Shown piece after piece: positions 32,073 through 44,968 of a stretch of 64,000 nt of DNA. The position numbers and the translations under genes are program-made. A model generated the notes under the pieces. It had not been told where the DNA came from. It saw only the letters and a list, made by a program, of their open reading frames with translations, and made no database searches. The DNA comes from Blakeslea trispora (taxonomy: Eukaryota > Mucoromycota > Mucoromycetes > Mucorales > Choanephoraceae), in contig JAIWNE010000034.1 in NCBI GenBank assembly GCA_025331445.1, forward strand, positions 124,001-188,000, given 5' to 3'. Position 1 is the first letter of the stretch; the number at the start of each line of letters is the position of its first letter.

Positions 32073-33170
32073 TTACCAACACCATAATGGTAAACTATCG
32101 TCATATTTTGTGTGATAGTGTTGGGGTTTTGTCAAGTACATGGTAATTCCAGTAAGTGAATATTGGATCAAAGTATATTCTTCGCACAGAGCATCCCTAA
32201 AGCACTTGTCAATGTCAATATCACTATCAAGTCGTTTCAAGCTGATGTCGAATTCGTTTACGTGTCTCAAATAATTTGCAAATCTATTGACATATTCTGC
32301 CAATATAAAGTTAGACACTGAAGATTGATTGACCGGCTGAAACAATTTCAGATAATTGAGGTTTGGAAAGCATGTATAGATATATTCGAAAAGTACATCT
32401 GTAGGCCAAGCTGTGTAAATCTCTAGTTCCGTTATACTTGAATGTGTGCTTGCTTTGTCTAAAAACTTGTTCCAATCGGTAAGCCTATATACCGAAATCC
32501 ACAATATACCCAAGTCTGGAAAACGACTGACAGTTTTATCGATCTCATCAATTTCCAGTCTTCGGAAAGTGTTTGCTGAGTTTAGAGAGATAAATCAATA
32601 AACTTCTGAAAGCTTTTCATAAAGAGAATATTTACCTAATACTAATTCTGTTACATTGGCTTGAGCGTTGAGCTTTGTTTTGATTTTGATTTTGAGAGAT
32701 TCTTTTAAATCTAGTAGTTTTTCATGGTATACTAGACGTGAATCATGCAGGTGATGTATTTTAGATATCTTTAGGTTCTTCCATTGGCCTGTATCATATG
32801 TGTTTTTCAATGCCTCGAAAAACAGTTCTCTAATTTCTCCGTTGATTTTGACTGACTTGACGAATGGCGTGTGCTGCATCAATAGGACAAGGTTGTCATA
32901 AAGCTTATTCTCATAATCCCTTTTGAGAGGTGGATTGCAGTCAATTTCAATGGTGCTCACTAGGTATTCCAGGGACGTATTGCTAGTCAAGGCACTCGCA
33001 AGTCCTGATAGACCCCAAAAGCTTTTTATACATACATGCTCATAGAGCCTTTTTCTTGCAGGTATAGACCAATTTTTGCAAATGATCGAAAACTTTTGTA
33101 TCTCTTTTGTGCTGAGATAGTTGAATATCGTATCAAATATTTCTTGTGGAAGCTTTTCGTATGTATGCAT
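32073..33170 (-). CDS. F-box-like protein (2 exons)
   Basis: Exons 32636-33170 and 32073-32575; 345 aa. The N-terminus LPQEIFDTIFNYLSTKEIQK followed by FSIICKNWSIPARKRLYEHV is a typical fungal F-box, which docks substrates to SCF ubiquitin ligases through Skp1. The remainder has irregular leucine-rich segments (FPNLNYLKLFQP, LRHVNEFDISLKRL) suggesting a degenerate LRR solenoid for substrate binding. Such genes are numerous and variable in Mucoromycota, and the target cannot be predicted. The first intron donor GTAAAT is followed in frame by a stop after 13 codons, which supports splicing. Confidence 0.75.
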
Positions 33171-34007
33171 TGTGGTTTATGTTTTGGTTACGAGTTGAAG
33201 ATAAAGGAACCAAAAGAAAGAGAGAAGTTGTATCTGAACATATACAATAAAAAAAATAGATTAATCATATTAAGACTTGCTCATAATATCTATCTTTGGT
33301 GAGCCTTTAAATGAATGAAAAGCAAACAAAAAAGTATCTGTTTATCGCAAAGTGATCCTGTTTTATCTAATCAATTAAGCATAACGATATACCAGCTTAT
33401 TATAATCGTGTTGTTGTACTTGCCAATAAAAGAGTATATTGGTTATGCAACTTAAAAGAGCTTGGTTATTTTTGCATTGTTCAATCTCAATCTATCTTAG
33501 ACTAAAGGATATAGTAGTCGCTCGATTTAAGAGTGAGTGATATAGAAGTACTCTCAATATAAGAGCGCATTTCCTAAGGATATGAACACTCTTAAAATAA
33601 AACGACTATTATCTACTTTTTTTCTTGCCAAAGCTGTAAATAAACGTATATTTTCTATTATCCATCTAGTTGTATGGATTTTTTCTCTTTCTTTACTCTG
33701 TGTTAGAGTCATATAATCGTGCCTTCTTTAAGGTGTTACAGATTGTTATGAAACATGCCATAATCAAGTACCTTGTATCACCATGCATGATGATCTCAGA
33801 TAGATCAAATAATGGACAAGTACTCTATGCAAATCAGATCATAATAATACAAAGACAAGTTTTATCTAGAAGGAAAAACCTCTGTTATGATGATTCAGTT
33901 TAATAAATACATTAAAAATAAAAGTACAACTAAGCGTAGAACCTAAGAAAAAACAAAAGGAATGTCAATCTTATATACACAAAAAACAATTGCTCATATT
34001 ATTGTAC
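33171..34007. other. Intergenic with a small palindromic element
   Basis: AT-rich spacer between the F-box gene start and the IQGAP gene end. It contains the inverted-repeat element at 33511-33612. A plus-strand frame at about 33675-33903 has no recognisable feature and is not called. Confidence 0.5.
33511..33612. mobile_element. 102-bp MITE-like element with terminal inverted repeats
   Basis: The left arm ATAGTAGTCGCTCGATTTAA (continuing GAGTG) is mirrored by the right arm, whose reverse complement reads ATAATAGTCGTTTTATTTTA (continuing AGAGTG). The arms are about 25 bp with a few mismatches. TA dinucleotides lie at or next to both ends, in keeping with a Tc1/mariner-type non-autonomous element. 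It has no coding capacity. Confidence 0.6.
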
Positions 34008-37000
34008 TTACTTTTTGTTGATCAGATAAATCAGCAGGTTTACATTGACTTTAGCCATACCATCTAACACAGTGACAGTTTGAACACCTTCAAATTGAGT
34101 CTGAAGCAATTCTTCATATCGCATATCTACTTGAACAGATGACATTGACCATCCGGCATAGCTTCCTTCAATTGTAATGATGCCTGCTTGATCCATAGAC
34201 AAAATGATAGGGATACGATCATAGTGACGCTTAGGAATATCAGTGAGCTCCAACAAAATATTGCGTTCATACAACTGCTTAGCTGTATACTTGTAAGACC
34301 CAAAAGTAGGGACGAGACCTGATTTCTGTAAGCCTCGCATATGGAAATATTGTCGAGTGAAAGGTAGAGTGAATTTCTGCTTCTTTCCTCGCTTGGTAGC
34401 CATGGCTGTCATACAACTGTCCAAATAGCCTTCATATGAGTTGCCTTGTTCAAGCAAATAATTGCGTTTTTCTCTCAAATGGCTGAGTGTTAAGCGCATG
34501 CGGGCCAATTCTCTATCACGCTGCATTCTACGAGAGTTTTTGCCAGTAATATCTCGAGCAATCATGTTGATTACATCTTGAAAGTTGTTATTACTAGATA
34601 TCACTTTACATCGTTCCAGATGTTCAACCAAGCGATTGGCAATACTCTTCAACTGAAAGAAATTGACACTAATGATTTAAACATCAGTTGTTGTTTTTAA
34701 ATTACAAAGAGGAGAAGAGGGAGGAGTTATTGTGTTGGTATACAATGTGGTCATTTTTCCTTTTACCTGTTTAAATCAAGTGGTGGCTCTGTTTGTCCAA
34801 GCTGAAGGTTACGTCTTTTTGATAAGATAGCATGCTCTTCAGAGCCTTCTATAAACTCTCTTCGTTTCAACAGAGTCCAAGCACCCTCATGCTCTGATGT
34901 GACGGGGGAAGCAAAGATATCTGCCAAGTCTTGTCCGCTTTGGATCTTGATAACATAAATCACCAATCGTTTTGTGTCCACTAATAATTGATGAAGTCGA
35001 GCAGTCGGATCTAGAGGTATGTTCTCTGAATTGTTGCTTAGTCTCAAGCATACCATGGATTCAGGTAGTTCAGCATGTGGATGGTACGCAGAAGGACCAA
35101 TTTCATTGACGATTGTGTGCAAAATGCCCTCGCCTTCGGGTTCTAAAGACTCCAAGTTTGTTTGAAGAGTGTAATGCAAGTGAAAGAGTTCGTTAGGAGA
35201 AAGGTAAACAATTGGTTTATGTGTATTGGTCTGATCGGCAAGAGAATGCATGCCAAAATAGCTTTCAGGATCTTCTACATCAGTTACTATGGAAAACATT
35301 AGCCATCAATTTTTTTTCTGATTTCGCACGTCTCTCTTTTTAAAACTTTACAAGCAAAAAACCATTCACCAAAGCGTAGAGCTGCATCTGCTACATATTC
35401 ATTTAGAGGAGCGAGAAATATATCATGTGTATCTTCAAATACAGTCCCACTTGATATATGTTGAAGCATCTTGGAAACCTAAAGAGCCGTTAGTTGGTAT
35501 TTCTCAGTGTCTTGAATCATATGTTACCTCTGCCAGGTTCTTTCTTTGCATAGGGTTAATAATGGCATCAATCACATCATATTGCTCAGGGGCACTAGAT
35601 TTATAAAGTAAAGATTTAGAGGTTTTTTTTTTTTATAAACCATGATGACTTACATAATCGCAGGATTCAGATAACGATAGTAAATGAAGTTACCAATGAT
35701 ACGAATAATGCGTTCTTGAGGTTCTTCAGGGAAATTCTCTTCGAGGATAAGTCTCAACTCTCTGGCTACGACACGAATACCATAGGGTACTGAGTTAACG
35801 ATGGAGGTGATAGCAACAAAGAATTGCTCAGTAATCTCTCGTAAGTTTCTCAAATGTATAACAAACGTGTCGCGTACTTCTTGATCAGCAAGCGCATCTT
35901 GAGATGTAATAGCGTGAGGACGACTTGAAGGCATACCTGTTCTACACTCTTCATCATTAATTGCTTTATGATATATACTAACTGGATCTGTTTCTAAATC
36001 CAGAAAATCGTTGTTCACAATTTCATTGACTAGTGGGCATAACAACGCTCTGAAAAATTCGCGCTCTTTAGCACCACGGTTAGTTTGGACCACCAGCTTC
36101 ATAAAGGTATAATTTCCACGCATAAACTCTTGTGTACTTTCTACTGTTTTCATTTCTTCGGCTATACAATACTAATAAACAGAATTGAATATAATTCAGT
36201 AGAGCTAATGTATATGTAAACGTACCTTGCATAAATTAATCAAAAGGTATTCTTCACGAGCATTAGTAGCATAACCAAATAATGATAGCACAGTAGACTC
36301 AATCAGTTTATGACTAGCATAGTGGCCCAAGTCTTGTCTGCTTGTCATAGATAGCAGTCGAGCAAGGTATTTAGGCTCAGTTTGTAAAAGGTAGACGAGT
36401 TCTTGAAATAGTTCAAGACGTCGCCTACTTTCCTTATCAATACCATTTAAAGAAAACGGATTGGCTTTAGCTGACTTGCTGGTCTCTGACATCAAGAGCT
36501 TCTGTTCATTCTTCTTTTTGAAAGCACCATTGTGCTTGATCAGATCTTCGATCGTGATTGTGTTCTTCAAGAACAGAGCAATTTGTATATCGAGCGTATT
36601 CACATGGGCATCCAATTGATTGTTTTCTTTGATGCTCTCAATAATTTGCTGACGAAGTTCTTCTTGAGCTAATTCTCTGTCAAAGTCTAGATCGCTATCG
36701 TCAAGCAAATGAATGAAACTCTTGACAATACCAACAGTTGGATTGTCGTATGTCTTTAATTTGCGATAAGCTGCTCCCATAAGCTTATGACGAATGAGAG
36801 ACTGTACTTGAACAACACTGTCAACGTTATCTCTGTAGTGCTTCATGATTTCTCTTTGACGAGCTCTGACAAACTGAGCTCGAATGGCAGCCTGGACTTT
36901 GCAGATGAATACCAGATGTGCTTTATAGTCCACTTTTTGTGTTTTGTTGTAATGTCGAACAGCATGTCCTCGAACCTGAGCTTGAACTTGGGTGATGACC

Positions 37001-38471
37001 GATGCGACATACTTTGATCTGTATAGTTGAGATTGAAGCTCAAGTTTTCTTCGTGCGCTCCAAGTACGAACGAATGTCTGGCATGATATCAGTTTATCTA
37101 GATTGGATTCATCTGACCAGTATCTCTCCATCTCTAGGGAATAAAGGAAAAAAAGGAATGGTCAAGATTTGATGTGTATTCTCTTTCTAACTATCTTACT
37201 CTCTTCCTCAGACAATTCTTCCTCAGAGTGCAGATCGTATTGCTCCATTTCAAAGATACTTTCATTCTCGTCATCGTCGTCTTCATCTTCATATTCTTCA
37301 ATAATCAAATCTGGAGTAGAGATATCAGTTGTTCTATCAGAGCAATAACTGATATTCAAAGCCTGTTCATTCTCATCATCTTCTTCATTCAGTTCTTTGC
37401 GTAAGGAAGAGCCTACGTTGGTGAAATTTGGCATGACAATGCCTGATAGGTCTAGATGGCGTTGGGTAGCTGACAACTCCTCGTCTTGTCATAATGTTAC
37501 CAAAATAGAATTTTTGTTTGTTTTAAGCCAATCTAAACTTACTTGTGAAGTGTAACTGTCCTACCAGATTTTTGATGTTGGGTGCTAGGTTACGCCTTGA
37601 CAATAGGTGACTAGTAAAAGCAATGAATGGCTGAATATATTTTCTACATATGCCACTGGTAACTTACCTTAAGGCATGGACGCAATAAATAACTTTAGGA
37701 ACATTCTTCTTCTCATAGAGATCAGTTAGCTCAAACCAAAAGATTTGAGGTAACCTTGCGATTTTGAGTGCATCAAAAAAGTAATTGATGTTATCTGAAT
37801 GACGAAATTGGAGTTTTTTGTCCTATAGAGTTGCCTTCTTAACACACACATTCCTTCTTTTATGGTCATTGGAATACTGGTTACCTGAAAAATCTTGCGT
37901 ACAATACCAGGCACCATCCACTCAGCTAATCTGGCAAGAACGATACCATTTCTCATAGTTTCTTCTAATTTGATGATTGGATCGATTTCATCTTGTAAGC
38001 AGTCTTCAATCCATCTAATGTATGACACATAAGAAAAAAAGGTATGGTTCGTTTGGTTATATAGTTTGTGATAAGTTACTCTTTGGCTTCACCAATGTGG
38101 CAAAGGTATTCATAAGCTAAAAGGTTGGTTCTTTGTTTATCCATCCATTGGCTTGTGGTTGTTTTTTCATCTTTTTGAAGACGAATTCGACCTTTTTTTT
38201 TTTTAAAAAAAAGGGTGTACTTCAATGAATGTATGAACTTATACAATCTCAATATTTCAGTCTCTTACCTTGCATTCCTATAGTCAGAATCATAAGAAAC
38301 AGGATGATCAGGTACTTGAAACTACAAGCCTTATACTCCGAAATCGATTGAATTGCTCTTACCAATCACATCTTCTGCGTCTTCTGTAATGGTTGGTATA
38401 TGAAGGTTTGTAAGACCATCTTTACCTGCCATTACAGATAGCTTCTTTAATGGGGTTGTACGAGTTGACAT
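34008..38471 (-). CDS. IQGAP-family protein (Rng2/Iqg1-like), 12 exons
   Basis: Exons 38363-38471, 38080-38191, 37885-38014, 37668-37822, 37543-37610, 37200-37484, 36226-37133, 35654-36171, 35528-35594, 35370-35478, 34767-35286 and 34008-34668; 1213 aa. Domains in order: calponin-homology (LAYEYLCHIGEAKEWIEDCL; FWFELTDLYEKKNVPKVIYC), an acidic stretch (YEDEDDDDENES), IQ-like motifs (VITQVQAQVRGHAVRHY, FICKVQAAIRAQFVRARQ), the GAP-related domain (FFRALLCPLVNEIVNN, YYRYLNPAII) and the RasGAP C-terminal domain. IQGAPs bind actin, calmodulin-like light chains and Rho-type GTPases and organise the cytokinetic ring; their GAP domain is normally inactive. Intron 1 ends in a 12-A acceptor tract; frame is kept only if a tempting 46-nt exon at 38269-38314 is skipped. 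Confidence 0.9.
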
Positions 38472-38801
38472 GTGCTTTTTCTTCTTTTTGTCTTTTTTTT
38501 TTTATGAATGGAGTGTAGGAATTGATATGAAGAAGAAAGAAGAGAGAAAAGAGTTCATTTTGATTTATTTTGGATTGACATTCCTTGTTCCCAGCGAATA
38601 GCAATAATCATCCGAATTCTTTAAAAAAAAAAACTCAAAGGCCCTTAGAAATTACTGCCTTTAAACAAATTTGGTTTCATTAAAGCTTGAAACATATATG
38701 TATGTAAAGACACTGAAATGATGAAAGTTGCTGTTGTTGTTGTTTTTAATAAAAAAAAAAAAAAAGGAAAAAAGAAGGCAATTAAGTCAAAGAATAGTAA
38801 A

Positions 38802-41408
38802 TTAAGCTATATGCAATAAACAAGTTAGAAAAGCAAACACCTTTTTTTTATCAAAAAAAACAAGAGACTTACCATGACTCTCTAAAGCTCTGGCAGCAAA
38901 GAATTTGACATCAACATCTTGATCTGTACTGAGTTTTTCAAGTGTAGGCTTAACAGAGCTATTGATAAGCTCAGCTGTGCTAGGATCTTTTTTCAATAAT
39001 GGTATCAAAGTCTCCAATGATTTAGCAACGTTAAAGCGAATGTTGGGAATAGGATCTTTGGACATTTCGATGATTGTAGGAAGAATACTTTCTTTGACCA
39101 TCACAGGTGTCAAAGCTTCTGCCATAGTCTAGAGATCATCATGTCAAAAAGGGAGAGAGATAATAACACGAACCAACTTACTGTCAATGCAAAAATTGTT
39201 GTCATTCTATGTAAATAATTTTCATCCGTAGTCATCTTCATCACTTCAGGAATGATAGCTGCCTTGGCCCATTCAGCACCAAATACTTCAGTCAACTTCA
39301 TCAAGTTTACAGTAGCAGCCTCACGAATAGAGAACACAAGATCACGGAGCCAGGACATACACAGATCCAAGAGCTTTTCTTCGAAGAATTGACTACCAAA
39401 TTGCTTGGCTAACAGAGGAATGTATTCAATGATGGCTAGACGAATACGCCATTGCTTGTCTTCTGATAGTTCAACAATAGCAGGCAACAAAGCTTGAGAG
39501 ACACGCTCAATGCCAATAGCTTAAATAAAAAAAAACATTTTGCTGTGAATATAGCTTATACAAGTCTATTTGCAAAATTAAGGTTACCTTTGTTGATAGT
39601 TTCCAGGTTAGAAATAACATTCAAACGAACATCAGGGAATTCATCTGTTAATTGTTGTAAGAATAATGGCAATAGGTATTCCATTGTACTATATTCAGTA
39701 TTAGAATACATATACAATCAACAAAGGTCATTTACTTACGCATCTTGGCCAATAATGGGGGCCAAACCACTGATATCCTTTGCAAGTGCAGCACGGGCGT
39801 GTTGGTTCTCATCAGTTACGAGCAATTTAACACAAGGCAAGAGCTCATTCAGAATGACAGATTTGTCAACCAATTTAGCATAACCAGGAACTTGACTAGC
39901 AGCAGCAGTTCTGACTTCACCTTCTGTATCCTTCAACATACTGACAAATGCAGCTGTGAAGTTTTCTCGGGCAATTTCTTGACCAAATGCATCAGCAAGC
40001 TTAAAAAGAAAAAGAAAAAATCATGTTAATTTGATTGTACCTGAATCGGTCATTCAATAACATGATTATATTGAAAAAAAAAAAAGATGTCTTTTCTTTC
40101 TCTCTCTCCTCTTACCTCGACGTATTTAGAGGCAACCATATATCTCACTCTCCAAGCCTTATCGTTGGCTAAGGAAGTGAAGGCAGGCAGCAAAATTGCC
40201 TTAATCTGATCGTTGGTAGGTCTATTGGCAAGTGCAACCAAAACTTCTACTGTCAAAAGACGAACTGAATCTTGATCATCTTGAGCCATTTGTTGAAACA
40301 GAGGAATGATAGCAGAAGAGATGTCCTCGGCAGATACTTCTTCCACGAAATTCTAAATAACAATCAAATGGTGTCAGTCTTTCATATCCTTTCGCTCTCT
40401 CTCTCTCTTATTCCCGTTTTTTCTATTGTCGTTGTTGCTGCTGTTGCTGTTGCTGTTGTCTTCTTTTTCTTTTTTTTTTGTTCGTATGTATATAAACAGA
40501 ACAACAAAAGTAACACTAAAACAAAAAATGAAAAACTTACCACTAAAGCCTTTGCAGCAGCTCTTCTAACCATAGGACTGTTGTCTTCTGCTAATTGAGT
40601 GAATAAACTAGATGTTATACAAGTTAAAATGAGTCCTTGCGTCTCTATCCATATCACAATAGACTACTAACGTCTTTAATTCTTGTTGAACAGCAGGACT
40701 GGCTCTCTTGTAAACAGCAACATAAAGTCCAGTGGCGGATGTTCTGCTGGTAAACCAGACACCCGTACTCAATCTTTTGATAAGAGGAATAAAGTGCTTT
40801 TCAATGTGATCCTCGGGCAAGACTTGGGCGATATCGCAAAGCGAAGCAATAGACTATCATAGGGAAGAAAACAGTAAGAAAAAAAGAGAGAGAAATAGAA
40901 GGTTGAATTCGAACTTGCCTTGTCTCGGACAGTAGCTTCTTCTACAGCAGCAATGTTTTCCAAAGGAGCCAAGAGACAATAGGCATATTCAGCACCACCA
41001 ACAGCATTCACTAGTTTGCCCAACTCTTCAGCTAAAGCCAACAAGACTTCATCTTCATCATCGATGGATTCTATAGGAATACAAGTAAATGTATACGCGT
41101 GCAATCAAGACAGTTGTAAGAAAAATAATAACAATGAAAAAAGAGAGAGGGAGAAAAATAACGCGCAAATAATGAATACCTTGTAAGAAAGGAATAAGCT
41201 CGTTTCTTGCTCTTTCTGCACCCAAAGCATTTGCAATAACATCGAGCTTTCGGATGGAGTTGAGTCTGTAGACGACATCTTCGTGTTTCAGTTCGTCAAT
41301 AAAAGTAGCCACGTTACTGTTGTCCTGGTTCAAAGCAGGAGGATCTTCATCCATAAATTCAGTTGGTGGAACTGTGTTGTTAGTGTCAATATCCATGTCT
41401 GTAGCCAT
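38802..41408 (-). CDS. TPD3: PP2A scaffold (A/PR65) regulatory subunit, 10 exons
   Basis: Exons 41180-41408, 40919-41070, 40672-40853, 40541-40607, 40116-40352, 39740-39999, 39588-39688, 39182-39519, 38873-39128 and 38802-38806; 608 aa, near the usual 590. The chain is HEAT repeats throughout, for example [33 protein letters not shown] and [19 protein letters not shown]. It holds the PP2A catalytic C subunit and B-type subunits together in cytoplasm and nucleus. Start [11 protein letters not shown] chosen because the frame upstream has no ATG. Two oddities: the second intron has a GC donor (AAG|GCAAGT) and the last coding exon contributes only 5 nt, ending the protein in ESHA. Confidence 0.95.
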
Positions 41409-41656
41409 TGTTTTTTCTCTATTTCCCAAATATATATTATATATATACTATATACAAGAAAAAAAAAAGGTTGATTTAGAATTTAAAGCTCAAATTATGA
41501 AGGAAAAAAAAATTATGTGTGTGTGTGTCTGCAAAGTCATGACGTGTTTATCGGAAGGTAATTACACTTGCTTTAAATGGAAGAAGCGCATAAAAGTGCC
41601 TAATTTATTGATATAAGTCTAGAAAAAAGAAAAGGTATATTGTTGACTGAAAAGCT

Positions 41657-42388
41657 TATGACTGATGAGATAGTTCACTAGCAGAGACCTATTTGTTTGT
41701 TTAGAGAAAAAACGGATCATAATAACAGTTGAGATCATGTTTACCTGAATGGATTGAACTGAGTCTACACTCGCTGATGAAATACGAACACTTTCTTCTT
41801 CTTCGTCATCAACAGCAAAATAAAGATTAATTTCTTCATCCTCGCGATAAAGAGGTTCTGCTAAATCACTAGCTAAATTGAACAGTCCTCGCTTCTCTTT
41901 AGCTTGATAGCTAATAGGTGGTTGAGTAGGTCGTGTAAAAGCAGGGAAACTGAAAGGAGGAATAGTCAAAGTAGGTCGTTCTTCTCCAGTTTTGCGCTCC
42001 ACGCTTAGGATGACGCTTGTGGAAGGTACAGAGGCTGGGGGGAAAGTGATGATGGGAATAGGAACAGTAGGTACAATAGGAGGTGCAGTAGGAATAGTCA
42101 AGATTGGATGTAATACTTGGTCAATAAACTCATGAATATCACTCAATAAATGACTAAATATCTTTGAAGCATCTTGTCCAGCAATTTGAGCTAGTTATTT
42201 GAGCTGATTGTTAATAGACCATCTTGATAGATAGAAACTATAGATAGATTACCTTGAGCCATTTTGTAATCAACTTCTTCAGAAACTGACTCAATGCTCT
42301 GTGTAACTTCAGATTGTGCTGAAACTATCATACTAGTCTGTAAGACAGCCATAGTAGAGATGAGCAAAGAGAGCTTAAAATGGACCAT
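41657..42388 (-). CDS. Predicted secreted proline-rich protein (3 exons)
   Basis: Exons 42253-42388, 41745-42190 and 41657-41689; 204 aa. It begins with a clear signal peptide (FKLSLLISTMAVLQTSMIVS, then AQ), continues with a helical segment, a Pro/Ile/Thr-rich stretch (ILTIPTAPPIVPTVPIPIIT), a possible dibasic processing site (AKEKRGLFN) and an acidic tail (FAVDDEEEESVRIS). No catalytic motif or cysteines suitable for a disulfide-rich fold are seen. Function unknown; a cell-wall or small secreted protein is plausible. It is divergent from the kinase gene, with 637 bp between starts. Confidence 0.65.
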
Positions 42389-43025
42389 CTTATTTCTATA
42401 GACAGTAAGAGAGAGAAAAAAAGAGAGAGAGAGTGAAAGGCCAAACAGTATTCTTTTGTAATGAAAAAGATATTCTTAAACATTCTCATTCATAGTTCAA
42501 GGCAGTTTTGAAATTCTAAAGGTCTTTCTTGCAACTATTTGGATCAAAACACTGTTGATTGTAGCTTGCTATTCAACAGAGTGAAAAGAAGTGTTGTCAT
42601 CGACGAGTAAATTGTGTAACGTTCAGATAGCTATCTGAAATGACATATCCATGTTGACCATTCCTTGGTGCTACAGTTCGTGGAAAAATAAGTAAACAAA
42701 GAATACTACTCAATTCATCACTATAGATATTGACTGCTAATTCAACTCTCTCTTTTTTGTTTATTTAGAGAAATAGAAAAAGAGACTTGTCTTTACAAAC
42801 GATGTGTGTGTGGCTGAAAATAGCATTTCTGGCTTTTTGGCCATATATGGCAATTGATGATCTTCTTCAGAAAATTTTTCCATCTATCTTCTTCTCCATT
42901 CCCTTCCTTCTCTCTTGTATTTATTACTATATGGAATTGTTATCACTTTTGGATATTAGTCTGTCTGGCCGCTCTTTTGTTTACATCAATTAGTTTATAA
43001 GAAAATAGAGAAAAAGAATATTAAG
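42389..43025. promoter_or_regulatory. Divergent promoter region
   Basis: Shared 5' region of the secreted-protein gene (minus) and the AGC kinase gene (plus). GA/CT-rich tracts flank both starts. I recognise no specific operator. Confidence 0.4.
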
Positions 43026-44637
<1,612 letters not shown>

Positions 44638-44968
44638 AATACATCTATTTGCTTTTTTTTTTTACATCCGGAAAAAATTGAGAGAGAAAATTCGGGCTTG
44701 TAGTACAATGTCCCCTTTGTAGAATTTGTCATATCCGTGCATAGATATGGCTTGCTTTGTCGGAAAAACAAAAAGAAACCAAAACATATTAAACGCCATC
44801 TGCACAATGTCATGACGTTTCTTAGACCTTGTAGCTACAACTCCGATTCAGGTTAATGCATATATCTAAAAAAAAATCCCAACATAAATAATAAAGGTCT
44901 TATCGTGTCCTTTCTTGTTTTTTCTTTTTCTTTTTTTTTTTGAATTATATACATCTTATCTTACAAAC

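Noticed and set aside
38269..38314. 46-nt candidate exon of the IQGAP gene
   Set aside because: Good splice sites and open frame, but including it puts the downstream calponin-homology exon out of frame; skipping it gives a perfect join.
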